Shown in pieces: positions 23,649 to 32,995 of a DNA stretch of 64,000 nucleotides. Source of the DNA: DATFDN01 sp035685165 (lineage in GTDB: Bacteria; Pseudomonadota; Alphaproteobacteria; Acetobacterales; Acetobacteraceae); NCBI GenBank assembly GCA_035685165.1, contig DASRBI010000021.1, positions 69,134 through 133,133 on the forward strand, read 5' to 3'. A model generated the notes under the pieces. That model ran no database searches, had not been told where the DNA came from, and saw only the letters and a program-made list of their open reading frames with translations. Each line of letters starts with the position of its first letter. The stretch's first letter is position 1. The translations under genes and the position numbers were made by a program.

Positions 23649-24350
23649 TTGCCGAACAACGAGCGCTGGGGCGATCTCGGCCTCCGGATGCGCTCCGCCC
23701 TAGTGCTCGGCGCCGTCGCGCTCGGCGCCATTTGGGTGGGTAGCGCCGCCTTTGTGCTGCTGATCCTGGTGGCGGCAGCGGGCCTCGGCTGGGAATGGTC
23801 CCGGCTCTGTCCGTTGCTCGGCCCTCGGCTGGGTAGCGGCGGCGTTCGGGCGGCGATGGTGGCCGGGTTCGCCTGGCTCGCCGTATGGACCGCCTCGTTG
23901 ATCTGGCTCCGCAGCGATCCGCTAGCCGGACGCATCAATGTGATCGGGCTCGCGCTGATCGTCTGGGGCACCGATATCGGCGCCTACGCCACCGGGCGCC
24001 TCGTCGGCGGCCCGCGCCTCGCGCCCCGCATCTCGCCCGGCAAGACCTGGGCCGGCGCCGTGGGAGGGGCCGCCTTAGCGGCCGGCATCGCGGCGGCGCT
24101 AACCATAACGGCCCGGAATGACGGCGGGCCAGGCACCGCAGCGCTGATCGGCCTCCTCTTGTCCGTCCTCGGGCAGCTTGGCGACCTTGCGGAGAGCGCG
24201 TTCAAGCGCCGTTGTGGGGTGAAAGACTCGGGGCGCCTGGTACCTGGGCATGGCGGCCTGCTCGACCGGCTGGATGCTGCGCTCGCGGTGGGCCCGGCCG
24301 CGGCCCTGCTATCCATCGGGCTCGGTCCTGGAGTAGTTTTGTGGCGATGA
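23649..24350 (+). CDS. cdsA: Phosphatidate cytidylyltransferase
   Basis: Membrane enzyme that makes CDP-diacylglycerol from phosphatidate and CTP, the entry to phosphatidylglycerol, cardiolipin and phosphatidylethanolamine. The 233-residue protein, shorter than the roughly 270 usual, has several membrane segments (from LVLGAVALGAIWVG onward) and the C-terminal CdsA signature AFKRRCGVKDSGRLVPGHGGLLDRLDA. The start is TTG, four bases after the uppS stop; no ATG or GTG fits. The stop overlaps dxr as ATGA. Confidence 0.92.
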   Translation: MPNNERWGDLGLRMRSALVLGAVALGAIWVGSAAFVLLILVAAAGLGWEWSRLCPLLGPRLGSGGVRAAMVAGFAWLAVWTASLIWLRSDPLAGRINVIGLALIVWGTDIGAYATGRLVGGPRLAPRISPGKTWAGAVGGAALAAGIAAALTITARNDGGPGTAALIGLLLSVLGQLGDLAESAFKRRCGVKDSGRLVPGHGGLLDRLDAALAVGPAAALLSIGLGPGVVLWR

Positions 24351-25522
24351 CGGAGCAAACCCCACGCTGGGTCACGGTCCTGGGCAGCACCGGCAGCGTT
24401 GGCACCCAGACCATCGACCTGCTGGCGGCCGAACCCGAGCGGTTCCGGATCCGTGCCTTGGTCGCCGGCCGCAACGCTCAGCGTCTTGCCGAGCAGGCCG
24501 TCGCACTGCGCGCCGAGCGGGCCGTGGTGTGCGACCCCGCCGCCTACGCGGACCTCAAACGCCGCCTCAGCGGCACGGGTATTTTGGTCGCTGCCGGCAC
24601 GGAGGCGGTGGCGGAAGCTGCCGCCCTCGAGGCCGATTGGACCATGGCGGCGATCACCGGCGCCGCCGGGCTTGCCGCCACGCTCGCCGCCATTCGCCGG
24701 GGCGCCTGCGTGGCGCTCGCCAACAAGGAGGCGCTGGTCTGCGCCGGGGAAGTGATGCTGCGGGCGGTGCGCGAAGCGGGTGCCCAGCTCCTGCCGGTGG
24801 ATTCCGAGCACAACGCCATCTTTCAATCGCTCGCCGACGGCAACCACGGCGCCGTGGAGCGGATCGTGCTGACCGCGTCGGGCGGCCCGTTCCGCACGGC
24901 AAGCCGCGAGGAGATGGCACGCGCCACGCCGGAAGCGGCGCTCAAGCACCCCACCTGGTCGATGGGCGCCAAAATCTCCATCGATTCGGCCACCATGATG
25001 AACAAGGGCCTCGAGGTGATCGAGGCAGCCCGTCTGTTCGGGCTCGCCGAGACGCAAATCGAGGTGCTGGTTCACCCGCAGTCGGTGGTGCATGGCATGG
25101 TGCAGTACGCGGACGGTAGCGTGCTGGCGCAGCTTGGCTCCCCGGACATGCGTATCCCGATCGCCCACACGCTCGCCTGGCCCGGGCGGCTGCGAACCGG
25201 ATCGCGGCGGCTCGATCTCACCGAGGTCGCGCGGCTGGAGTTCTTCCCGCCCGACGCCGAACGGTTTCCGGCCCTGCGCCTCGCGCGCGACGCCTTGCGG
25301 GCCGGGGGTGGCGCTCCCACCATCCTCAGTGCCGCGAACGAGGTCGCCGTGGAGGCTTTCCTGCATCGCCGGATCGGCTTCCTCGACATTGCCGCCACCG
25401 CCGGGGCGGTTCTGGACGCGATGGGCGCGCCGGAGGCCGATTCGCTTGATCAGGTGATGGCGCTCGACCATGAGGCGCGGCGGCGCGCCCAGGAAGCGAT
25501 AGCAACCGCCTGCGCGGCGTGA
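24347..25522 (+). CDS. dxr: 1-deoxy-D-xylulose 5-phosphate reductoisomerase
   Basis: NADPH-dependent second step of the MEP isoprenoid pathway, converting DXP to 2-C-methylerythritol 4-phosphate. The 391-residue protein shows VLGSTGSVGTQTIDL (NADPH loop, about 9-23), ALANKEALVCAGEV, VDSEHNAIFQSL (metal-binding Asp and Glu), KHPTWSMGAKISIDSATMMNKGLEVIEA and a C-terminal ANEVAVEAFL. The ATG at 24347, which overlaps the cdsA stop, is preferred to in-frame starts further upstream inside cdsA. Confidence 0.96.
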   Translation: MTEQTPRWVTVLGSTGSVGTQTIDLLAAEPERFRIRALVAGRNAQRLAEQAVALRAERAVVCDPAAYADLKRRLSGTGILVAAGTEAVAEAAALEADWTMAAITGAAGLAATLAAIRRGACVALANKEALVCAGEVMLRAVREAGAQLLPVDSEHNAIFQSLADGNHGAVERIVLTASGGPFRTASREEMARATPEAALKHPTWSMGAKISIDSATMMNKGLEVIEAARLFGLAETQIEVLVHPQSVVHGMVQYADGSVLAQLGSPDMRIPIAHTLAWPGRLRTGSRRLDLTEVARLEFFPPDAERFPALRLARDALRAGGGAPTILSAANEVAVEAFLHRRIGFLDIAATAGAVLDAMGAPEADSLDQVMALDHEARRRAQEAIATACAA

Positions 25523-25556
25523 CAGAGTTGACCCGGTTTCCCTCAAGGCGCTGCCA

Positions 25557-26648
25557 TTGACCCACGCCCTGCTCGACTTCCTCCGCACCCTCGGCGCCTT
25601 CGCCTTGGTGCTTGGCGTGCTCGTGTTCGTCCACGAACTCGGCCACTACCTCGCGGCGCGCTGGCGCGGCGTGCATGTGGAGGCGTTCTCGATCGGCTTC
25701 GGCCGCGCACTCGCAAGCTGGACGGACCGGCGCGGCACCGTGTGGAAGCTCTCGTGGCTCCCCCTCGGCGGCTACGTCAAGCTGCACGGGCAGGAGCGGC
25801 CCGAGGATGTGCCGGCCGAGCGGCGCGCACGCTGGATCCGGGGCCGGACGTTCCAGGAAAAATCGGTCGGTTCGCGCGCGATCGTGGTCGCCGCCGGGCC
25901 GGCGGCGAATTTCGCGCTGGCGGCCGTGCTGTTTTTCGCGCTGTTCGCGACGGTTGGCCGCTCGGTGATGCTGCCAGTGGTGAGCGAGGTTCAGCCCGAC
26001 TCAGCGGCGGCCCAGGCCGGGCTCGTTGCAGGGGATCGCATCGTCGCGATCGACGGCGCCCCGGTGCCGGATTTCGAGACGCTGCAAAAGGATATAGCCA
26101 GTCATCCCGGCGAGCAGATCCTCCTGACCGTCGCGCATGACGGATCGGACCGTACCGTGCAGGTGACGATCGGCTCGCAGGAAGCGGCCGGCCAACGCAT
26201 CGGGCTGCTTGGGATCAAGGGCGGCGAGCTGGCCTATCACCGCGAATCGCTCGGTGCGGCCGCCTGGGGCGGGTTGACCGAGACATGGCGCGTCAGCAAC
26301 GAGACCGTGCTGGGGCTCGTGCATATGATCACGACCCGGAGCGGCGCGAGCGACCTCGGCGGCCCGCTCGCGATCGCCCAACTCTCGGGCAGGGTCGCCG
26401 CCCTCGGTTTCACGAGCCTGGTGACTTTCATCGCCGTGCTCTCGGTCAATCTCGGGCTGATTAACCTGTTCCCGATCCCGGTGCTCGATGGCGGACACTT
26501 GATCTTCTACTTGTGCGAGGCGGTGCGCGGCCGGCCCTTGCCGCCGCGCGCGCAGGAATATGGTTTCCGTGCGGGCCTCGCTCTGCTGGTGGGCCTGATG
26601 CTCTTTGCCACATGGAACGATCTCGGCCACCTGGGCCTGTTCCGCTAG
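25557..26648 (+). CDS. rseP: RIP metalloprotease RseP
   Basis: Inner-membrane site-2 protease that cleaves anti-sigma factors or signal-peptide remnants within the membrane. The 363-residue protein has the zinc motif HELGH (His26, His30) in the first membrane helix, the GYVK segment, one PDZ domain (about 130-200, with SAAAQAGLVAGDRIVAIDG), and the second zinc-site motif NLFPIPVLDGGHLIFY. The start appears to be TTG at 25557; I see no in-frame ATG/GTG that keeps the family N-terminus. In most alphaproteobacteria bamA follows rseP, but here the next gene is hpnK on the other strand. Confidence 0.95.
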   Translation: MTHALLDFLRTLGAFALVLGVLVFVHELGHYLAARWRGVHVEAFSIGFGRALASWTDRRGTVWKLSWLPLGGYVKLHGQERPEDVPAERRARWIRGRTFQEKSVGSRAIVVAAGPAANFALAAVLFFALFATVGRSVMLPVVSEVQPDSAAAQAGLVAGDRIVAIDGAPVPDFETLQKDIASHPGEQILLTVAHDGSDRTVQVTIGSQEAAGQRIGLLGIKGGELAYHRESLGAAAWGGLTETWRVSNETVLGLVHMITTRSGASDLGGPLAIAQLSGRVAALGFTSLVTFIAVLSVNLGLINLFPIPVLDGGHLIFYLCEAVRGRPLPPRAQEYGFRAGLALLVGLMLFATWNDLGHLGLFR

Positions 26649-26655
26649 GCGCCTG

Positions 26656-27501
26656 TCAGGCGTCCGCGTAACCGGCTGCCAGCCGCACGCCGTTGCCGTC
26701 CAGCGCGGCATGGACGCGCGGATCGAGCAGCGCCGCGAACTCCGCCTCCGGTTCGTAATCCGGCATCAGAGCGGTGAGCGCCGGGTCAGAGCCAGCCGCT
26801 GGATGACTGTAGATTTCGCTCAGCCCGGGCGGAAGCTCGGGGATAAGGCGGAGCAGCCTTTCCGCGCTCATATGGCCGGTCCAGGCAATGCCGAAGCATT
26901 GGTCGTTGCTCGCCAGTCCCGCCCGCCGGACCTGATTGCGCAGCAGGCGCGACCAGCCGAGTAGCGCGCGCGCGGCGGTGCCGGGCCGCTTCCCGCAACG
27001 CGACAGCACCGATGGCGGCTCAGCGGGCACGCGCACGGCCCGCAGGCCGAACTCGCGCCCGATCGCGATCACGAGCCGCCCCACGGTCGGATGCAGATGC
27101 ATGTGCTTGTGGGCGTTGACGTGATCGAGCCGCAGTCCGGTCGCCGCGAATGCTTCGAACTGGGCGCGGATTTCATCCGCGAGCTGCCGCCGCGCGGCGG
27201 GTTTGAAGAAATAGGCCAGCCCGAGACGGAACTGATCTGAGGGGAAGCGGCCAGAAGCGTCCACGAGGCCCGGCAAGCACGCCGGCGGCAGAACCGCCGG
27301 CCCCTGCACCAGTACGAGATGCAGCCCGACCGCGAGCGAGGGCAGCCGCCGCGCCCGGCGCACCGCGTCCTCCGCGGCAAGCCCAGCGACCATCAGGCTC
27401 GCCGCGGTGAGGATACCCTCGCGATGCGCCCGTTCCACCGCCTCGTTGACGGCTTCGGAGAGCCCGAAATCGTCGGCGGTGACGATGACGCGGCGGGTCA
27501 G
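26656..27501 (-). CDS. hpnK: Hopanoid deacetylase HpnK (YdjC/ChbG family)
   Basis: Carbohydrate-deacetylase-like enzyme reported to deacetylate N-acetylglucosaminyl-bacteriohopanetetrol, after HpnI. Family motifs: TADDFGLSEAVNEAV with the metal-binding Asp pair (about D10, D11), GLHLVLVQG and the HVNAHKHMHLHP metal site. The first good ATG/GTG/TTG is a GTG at 27438, but starting there would delete the TADDFG motif. The open frame upstream keeps that motif, and its only suitable codon is CTG at 27501, overlapping the hpnJ stop as CTGA. I therefore extend to 27501 (281 residues), a non-standard start with translational coupling. Confidence 0.85.
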   Translation of the reverse strand: MTRRVIVTADDFGLSEAVNEAVERAHREGILTAASLMVAGLAAEDAVRRARRLPSLAVGLHLVLVQGPAVLPPACLPGLVDASGRFPSDQFRLGLAYFFKPAARRQLADEIRAQFEAFAATGLRLDHVNAHKHMHLHPTVGRLVIAIGREFGLRAVRVPAEPPSVLSRCGKRPGTAARALLGWSRLLRNQVRRAGLASNDQCFGIAWTGHMSAERLLRLIPELPPGLSEIYSHPAAGSDPALTALMPDYEPEAEFAALLDPRVHAALDGNGVRLAAGYADA

Positions 27502-28931
27502 GCCGCCGCCTTGTGCCGCTCGCGGAGGAACTGGAAGAACTCCACGCCCTCGCGCAGCCGCCGCTTCATCATTTGCGGGCTGCGCGCCATCTCGCCGACG
27601 ATCGAGGCGATCTTCGGCGCCCGGAAGTAGAACCGTTTGTAGAACGTCTCCACGCTGTCGAAAATCTCGGTGTGGCTCAGGTGCGGGTAGTGCAGCGGCG
27701 CGATCTGTACCCCGTGCTCGTCCACAAGCTCGGCATGGTCGGCGTCGAACCAGCCGTTCTCCACCGCCTGCTTGTAGAGATACGTGCCCGGATAGGGTGC
27801 CGCGAGCGAGACCTGCACCGTGTGCGGGTTGATCTCGGTCGCGAAGCGAATCGTCTCCTCGATCGTCTCCTTGGTTTCGCCGGGCAGGCCGAGGATGAAG
27901 GTACCGTGGATCTTGATGCCGAGCTCGTGGCAGTCCTTGGTAAACCGCTTGGCGACCTCGATCCGCATTCCCTTCTTGATGTTGTGCAGGATTTGCTGGT
28001 TGCCGCTCTCATAGCCCACGAGCAAAAGCCGCAGCCCGTTGTCCTTCAGCACTTTCAGCGTGTCGCGCGGCACGTTCGCCTTGGCGTTGCAGGACCAGGT
28101 CACGCCGAGCTTGCCGAGTTCGCGGGCGATTGCCTCCGCGCGCGGAAGATTGTCGGTGAACGTGTCGTCGTCGAAGAAGAATTCCCGCACCTGCGGAAAA
28201 TAGCCCTTGGCGAGCTTGATTTCGGCGGCGACGTGCTCGGGGCTCCGCACCCGGTAACGGTGCCCGCCCACGGTCTGCGGCCACAGGCAGAACGTGCAGC
28301 GCGACTTGCATCCCCGGCCCGTGTAGAGCGAGACGTAGGGGTGTAGCAAATAGCCGATGAAATAATCCTCGATTCGAAGGTCGCGCTTGTAGACCTCGGT
28401 GACGAACGGAAGCTGGTCCATGTCCTCGAGCGTGGCGCGCTCTTTCGTGCTCACGATCGCGCCCGTGGCGTCGCGGAACGTGATGCCGTCCACCGCGGCC
28501 AGATCGCGCCCCTCGGCGATTTCCTTGATGGTGAAGTCAAATTCGTTGCGGGCCACGAAGTCGATCGCATCGCCCGCCTGCTGAAGGCTCTTTTCCGGCT
28601 CGACCGCGACCTTAGCGCCCACCATGCCGATCCTGATCCCAGGCACCTCCTCTTTCAGCCGCGCCGCCACCCGCACGTCGGAGGCGAACGAGGGCGTGGA
28701 GGTGTGGATGACGCAGAGCTCCTTGTCGCGCGCCGCGCGCAGCACCGCGTCCATGACGAGTCGGGCGGGGGGCGCGTCGATCAGCTTGCTGCCCGGCACC
28801 AACGCCGCCGGCTGCGCCAGCCACGTCGGATACCAGAAGGACCGGATTTCCCGTCGGGCCTGATAACGTGAGCCGGCGCCGCCGTCGAAGCCGTCGAACG
28901 AGGGCGGCTGGAGAAAGAGCGTGTTCATCAT
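27498..28931 (-). CDS. hpnJ: Hopanoid radical SAM protein HpnJ
   Basis: B12-binding-type radical SAM enzyme linked to formation of the bacteriohopanetetrol cyclitol ether from glucosaminyl-BHT. The 477-residue protein has an N-terminal cobalamin-binding-like Rossmann region (about 60-150), then the radical SAM cluster motif CKSRCTFC (Cys208, Cys212, Cys215), FFFDDDTFTDN and GYESGNQQILHNIKKG, followed by a HpnJ-type C-terminal domain. The start at 28931 gives MMNTLFLQPPSFDGFDGG as in the family and overlaps the hpnI stop as ATGA. It lies in the ispA-dxs-hpnI-hpnJ-hpnK series. Confidence 0.94.
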   Translation of the reverse strand: MMNTLFLQPPSFDGFDGGAGSRYQARREIRSFWYPTWLAQPAALVPGSKLIDAPPARLVMDAVLRAARDKELCVIHTSTPSFASDVRVAARLKEEVPGIRIGMVGAKVAVEPEKSLQQAGDAIDFVARNEFDFTIKEIAEGRDLAAVDGITFRDATGAIVSTKERATLEDMDQLPFVTEVYKRDLRIEDYFIGYLLHPYVSLYTGRGCKSRCTFCLWPQTVGGHRYRVRSPEHVAAEIKLAKGYFPQVREFFFDDDTFTDNLPRAEAIARELGKLGVTWSCNAKANVPRDTLKVLKDNGLRLLLVGYESGNQQILHNIKKGMRIEVAKRFTKDCHELGIKIHGTFILGLPGETKETIEETIRFATEINPHTVQVSLAAPYPGTYLYKQAVENGWFDADHAELVDEHGVQIAPLHYPHLSHTEIFDSVETFYKRFYFRAPKIASIVGEMARSPQMMKRRLREGVEFFQFLRERHKAAA

Positions 28932-30100
28932 TGCCCGTCTTGGTCCTTCACGGTCTGGACGGCGAGGCTGGCCGGCCCGTCGGCTTGCAGGTGCTGGCCA
29001 CGCCACTCAACCCGGCGCCCGCCATAGCTCGCGATCATCACCGCGAGCGACATAAGTTCACGCAGCGGAAGAAGCCAGAGGGGAACCGGCGCTGCCGGGG
29101 CGGATGCCGGCAAACTGGACAGCGCACGATCGATCCCCCGCGCCGCCGTCGCTCTGACAGCCCAGGCCAGTAGGATCAAGGCCCAGCCCCACAGCGCGCC
29201 GGCCGCGAGGGCGGTCGCCAACATGGCGAACCCGATAGGGTATTGCAGGACGGAGGCGGCGAACTGTCCGGGCACCAAGGCGCGGATGGTGCGCGCCCAG
29301 CGCAGCTCGTGGCGGAACAGTTCGGCAAGGCTGCGCTCCGGCACCGTGGTCAGCGGCACCGTGTCGGCCAGACGCACCGTAAGCCCAAGCCCAGCGACCT
29401 TCCGCCCGAGCGCATTGTCGTCGGCCAGATGCTCGACGAGCGCCTCCAAGCCGCCGATCCGGTTCAGGGTCTCCCGCCGCAGCGCCATCGTCGCCCCGAG
29501 GCAGTCCTGCCGGCCGAGAGCGCGGGCAAGCAGCGCGCCGGGCAGGAAGGAATGAGTGATCTGCGTCGCACCAAGCAGGCCGGGCAACCGAAGCTCCGCC
29601 GGCAGGCCGGCATAGAGGGTCGTCGCCAGCCCGGTTCCAGGCGTCCCCAGCGCGGCGGCGATCCGGTCCAGATAGTCGGGGGCGCAATGCAGATCGGAAT
29701 CGGCGATCACCAGCACGTCATGCCGCGCCGCCGGCAGCATGTTGATCAGGTTGCTGACCTTGCCGTTCGCGCCGTGCCGAGCCGGGTTCGCCACCAGCAC
29801 GAGATCGAGCGCGGAAAAACGGGATTGCAGCCGCCGCACAACGGGGATCGCCGAATCGCCAGCTTCCTGCACACCGAACACGATCTGAAAGTCCGGGTAG
29901 TCCTGCCGGCAGACCGAGCCCAAGGCGGCTTCCAGCAGCGGCTCGTCGCCCCGCAACGGCTTGAGCACCGTGATCGGCGGCCGCGCCGCCGGCCCTGGTC
30001 TCGGGCGGACGACGAAACGGCGCGCCAGAATCCATCCGGCCACGGCTTGCGCCATCCCGATCACGCAAAGCAGTGCCGCGAGATTGGCCGCGACCGTCAT
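28928..30100 (-). CDS. hpnI: Hopanoid glycosyltransferase HpnI
   Basis: GT2-type membrane glycosyltransferase reported to add N-acetylglucosamine to bacteriohopanetetrol. The 390-residue protein has an N-terminal membrane helix (NLAALLCVIGMAQAVAGWI), the GT2 core PPITVLKPLRGDEPLLEAALGSVCRQDYP, the metal-binding DSD in LVIADSDLHC, a QDCLGATMALRRETL acceptor region and an RHELRWARTIR motif. Two hydrophobic segments follow near 290-320. The ATG at 30100 is chosen; a GTG at 30127, three bases after the dxs stop, is an alternative. No strong ribosome site marks either. Confidence 0.93.
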   Translation of the reverse strand: MTVAANLAALLCVIGMAQAVAGWILARRFVVRPRPGPAARPPITVLKPLRGDEPLLEAALGSVCRQDYPDFQIVFGVQEAGDSAIPVVRRLQSRFSALDLVLVANPARHGANGKVSNLINMLPAARHDVLVIADSDLHCAPDYLDRIAAALGTPGTGLATTLYAGLPAELRLPGLLGATQITHSFLPGALLARALGRQDCLGATMALRRETLNRIGGLEALVEHLADDNALGRKVAGLGLTVRLADTVPLTTVPERSLAELFRHELRWARTIRALVPGQFAASVLQYPIGFAMLATALAAGALWGWALILLAWAVRATAARGIDRALSSLPASAPAAPVPLWLLPLRELMSLAVMIASYGGRRVEWRGQHLQADGPASLAVQTVKDQDGQ

Positions 30101-30130
30101 AGGCGGCGGCCGAGACCGCCCGGCCACGGA

Positions 30131-32071
30131 TTATCCGGCCGTGAGCAACTGGGCGGGACGCGCGGACAGGCCGAGGGCTTCAATGGCGGTTGCGACAATG
30201 TCCTTGGCGGTGAGTTTGGCGATGGCGAGCTGCTTCGCCTGCGAGTCATGGTCGATGAAGATGTCAGGCAGGGTCATCGGGCGGAACTTCAATCCACCGT
30301 CCAGTAGGCCTTTCCACGCGAGATGCTGCACCACCTGAGCCGCGAACCCGCCGATCGCATTCTCCTCGATCGTGATCAGCGCCTCGTGATGGCGGGCCAG
30401 CTGCTCGACCAGCTCCGTATCCAAGGGCTTGGCGAAGCGCGCGTCGGCAACGGTCGTGGAAAGTCCCCGAACTGCCAACTCGTCGGCCGCGCGCAGCGCG
30501 TCCGCCAGCCGCGTGCCAAAGGAGAGGATCGCCACCGTGCTGCCCTCGCGCAGGACGCGTCCCTTGCCAATCGGCCAGGCCTCGCCGCGCTTGGGCAACT
30601 CGACCCCGAGTCCTTCGCCGCGCGGATAGCGGAACGCGCTCGGCCGGTCGTTGATGGCAACCGCGGTCGCGATGGCGTGAACGAGCTCGCCCTCATCGGC
30701 CGGACCCATGATCACGAAGCCGGGAAGGCAGCCGAGATAGGTGACGTCGAAGCTCCCCGAGTGGGTCGCGCCGTCGGCGCCGACCGGCCCGGCGCGGTCC
30801 ATCGCGAAGCGCACCGGCAAGCCCTGGATGGCGATGTCGTGCACCACCTGGTCATAGGCGCGCTGTAGGAACGTCGAATAAATCGCGCAAAAGGGCTTCA
30901 TCCCCTCGCAGGCCAGCCCGCCCGCGAAGGTGACCGCGTGCTGCTCGGCGATGCCGACATCAAAGCAGCGGTCGGGGAAGCGCTTGGCGAAGCGATCGAG
31001 CCCGGTGCCGGAAGGCATGGCTGCGGTAATCGCCACGATCGTGGGATCGCGCTCGGCTTCGGCGATGAGGGTTTCCGCGAAAACACGGGTGTATTGCGGT
31101 GGCCCGGGCGGGGCCTTGCTCTGTTCGCCCGTCACAACGTTGAACTTGGAGACGCCATGGTATTTGTCGGCCGACTGTTCGGCCGGCGTGAAGCCCTTGC
31201 CCTTCACCGTGATCGCGTGGATCAGCACCGGGCCTTGGTCGTCGGCCTCGCGCACATTGCGAAGCACTGGCAGCAGGTGATCGAGATTGTGGCCGTCGAT
31301 CGGGCCGAGATAGTAAAAGCCCAGCTCCTCGAAGAGCGTGCCGCCGGTCAGGATGCCCCGGGCGTATTCCTCGGCCCGGCGCGCGGTGCGCTCGATGCCG
31401 CGCGGGAAGCGTTTCGCCATCTTGATGCCGAGATCGCGCAGATTGAGGAAGCTGCGCGACGACATTAGGCGCGATAGATAGGCGCTCATCGCGCCCACCG
31501 GCGGGGCGATCGACATGTCGTTGTCGTTGAGGATGACGATTAGCCGCTTGCCGAGATCGCCCGCGTTGTTCATCGCCTCGTAGGCCATGCCGGCGCTCAT
31601 CGCGCCATCGCCGATGACGCAGATCACATTGCGGTCGTCATGCTCGCCGCAGGCGGTCTTGAGGTCGCGCGCGACCGCCATGCCGAGGCCGGCGGAAATC
31701 GAAGTGGAGGAGTGCGCCGCCCCGAACGGGTCGTATTCGCTTTCGGCTCGGCGCGTGAAGCCAGATAGGCCCCCGCCCTGGCGCAGCGTGCGGATGCGAT
31801 CGCGGCGGCCGGTAAGGATTTTGTGGGGGTAGGCCTGATGTCCGACGTCCCAGATCAGCCGGTCGCGCGGCGTGTCGAACACCGCGTGGATCGCCACCGT
31901 CAGCTCCACGACACCGAGCGAGGAACCAAGATGGCCCCCCGTGACCGAAACCGCGTCGATCGTCTCGGCGCGCAGCTCGTCGGCAAGCTGACGAAGCTGC
32001 TCGGCCGAGAAATTTCTCAGATCGGCGGGGAATCGCACGCGATCCAGCAAGGGGGTCTTTACGGGGCTCAT
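30131..32071 (-). CDS. dxs: 1-deoxy-D-xylulose-5-phosphate synthase
   Basis: Thiamine-diphosphate enzyme that condenses pyruvate and glyceraldehyde 3-phosphate, the committing step of the MEP pathway. The 646-residue protein has GGHLGSSLGVVELTVAIH, HQAYPHKILTGRRD, the ThDP motif GDGAMSAGMAYEAMNNAG, and the transketolase C-terminal part with DVGIAEQHAVTFAGGLACEG. It is placed 18 bases after ispA and upstream of hpnI, so the precursor supply and hopanoid decoration genes are likely co-transcribed. Confidence 0.97.
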   Translation of the reverse strand: MSPVKTPLLDRVRFPADLRNFSAEQLRQLADELRAETIDAVSVTGGHLGSSLGVVELTVAIHAVFDTPRDRLIWDVGHQAYPHKILTGRRDRIRTLRQGGGLSGFTRRAESEYDPFGAAHSSTSISAGLGMAVARDLKTACGEHDDRNVICVIGDGAMSAGMAYEAMNNAGDLGKRLIVILNDNDMSIAPPVGAMSAYLSRLMSSRSFLNLRDLGIKMAKRFPRGIERTARRAEEYARGILTGGTLFEELGFYYLGPIDGHNLDHLLPVLRNVREADDQGPVLIHAITVKGKGFTPAEQSADKYHGVSKFNVVTGEQSKAPPGPPQYTRVFAETLIAEAERDPTIVAITAAMPSGTGLDRFAKRFPDRCFDVGIAEQHAVTFAGGLACEGMKPFCAIYSTFLQRAYDQVVHDIAIQGLPVRFAMDRAGPVGADGATHSGSFDVTYLGCLPGFVIMGPADEGELVHAIATAVAINDRPSAFRYPRGEGLGVELPKRGEAWPIGKGRVLREGSTVAILSFGTRLADALRAADELAVRGLSTTVADARFAKPLDTELVEQLARHHEALITIEENAIGGFAAQVVQHLAWKGLLDGGLKFRPMTLPDIFIDHDSQAKQLAIAKLTAKDIVATAIEALGLSARPAQLLTAG

Positions 32072-32089
32072 GCTTCCTTCTCTCTGCCC

Positions 32090-32995
32090 TTAGCTGCGAC
32101 GCGACACCACAAACCCGGCCAGCGCGGTGAGCAGTTCCGCCTGGTCTCCAAACACTTCGAGATGCCGCGCAGCCTGCCCGGCAAGCATCTCCGCATGTTG
32201 ACGCGCGCGCGAGGCACCGAGAATTGCGACCATCGTCGCCTTCCCCGCCCTCGCGTCCTTGCCGGCCGTCTTGCCTGTTTCCTCGGTGGTTCCCTCGGCA
32301 TCGAGCAGGTCATCGGCGATCTGGAATGCGGCGCCGAGGTCGCGGCCGTAAGCGGCAAGCAGATGGCGCTGCGACGAGACCGCCCGTCCCAGTATCGCAC
32401 CCGCCTCGGCGCTGAACTGAATAAGGCGTCCGGTCTTCAGGGCCTGAAGCCGCGCCACCTCGGCCGCCCCTAGATCCTCGCCCTCGCTGGCAATGTCGAT
32501 CATCTGCCCGCCCACCATCCCTCGCGGGCCCACCGCGGAGGCGAGTGCACCGACGAGCTCGCAGCGCGCAAGCGCGTCCGAATGGGTGTCGGGCTCCGCC
32601 AACACCTCGAAGGCGCGCGCCTGCAGCGCGTCGCCGGCTAGGATCGCAGTCGCCTCGTCGAATGCGCGATGGCAGGAGGGCTTGCCGCGCCGCAGATCGT
32701 CGTCATCCATCGCCGGCAGGTCATCGTGGATCAGGGAGTAGGCGTGCAGCATCTCGACCGCCGCCGCGACTCGGGCCGCACAGGTCTCGGACACCGCGAA
32801 CAGCGCCGCCGTCTCCATGACGAGGAAGGCGCGCATCCGCTTGCCGCCGCCGAGCGTGGCATAGCGCATGGCCTCGAACAGCCGCCCCTCGGGGCCGGAA
32901 ACCTGCGGCAGCAACGTATCCAGAGCCGATTCGACCACTCCTGCGACGCGCAACAGGGCCGTCCCCAGGTCCTCGCGCGCGATGCTTACGCTCAT
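32090..32995 (-). CDS. ispA: Farnesyl diphosphate synthase (polyprenyl synthetase family)
   Basis: Trans-prenyltransferase that makes geranyl and farnesyl diphosphate, the precursors of squalene/hopanoids, undecaprenyl phosphate and the quinone tail. The 301-residue protein has GGGKRMRAFLVMET, the first Asp-rich motif DDLPAMDDDDLRRGK and the second DDLLDAEG. The ATG at 32995 gives the normal length; an open frame 159 bases longer is Arg/Cys-rich and not homologous. In many relatives xseB precedes ispA; I find no xseB here. Confidence 0.95.
   Translation of the reverse strand: MSVSIAREDLGTALLRVAGVVESALDTLLPQVSGPEGRLFEAMRYATLGGGKRMRAFLVMETAALFAVSETCAARVAAAVEMLHAYSLIHDDLPAMDDDDLRRGKPSCHRAFDEATAILAGDALQARAFEVLAEPDTHSDALARCELVGALASAVGPRGMVGGQMIDIASEGEDLGAAEVARLQALKTGRLIQFSAEAGAILGRAVSSQRHLLAAYGRDLGAAFQIADDLLDAEGTTEETGKTAGKDARAGKATMVAILGASRARQHAEMLAGQAARHLEVFGDQAELLTALAGFVVSRRS

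Noticed and set aside
23984..25588. 534-residue minus-strand frame opposite cdsA/dxr
   Set aside because: Antisense shadow of dxr; composition rich in Arg/Gly/His with no recognisable domain.
27436..27438. GTG as hpnK start
   Set aside because: It would remove the metal-binding TADDFG motif, which is encoded in the open frame directly upstream.
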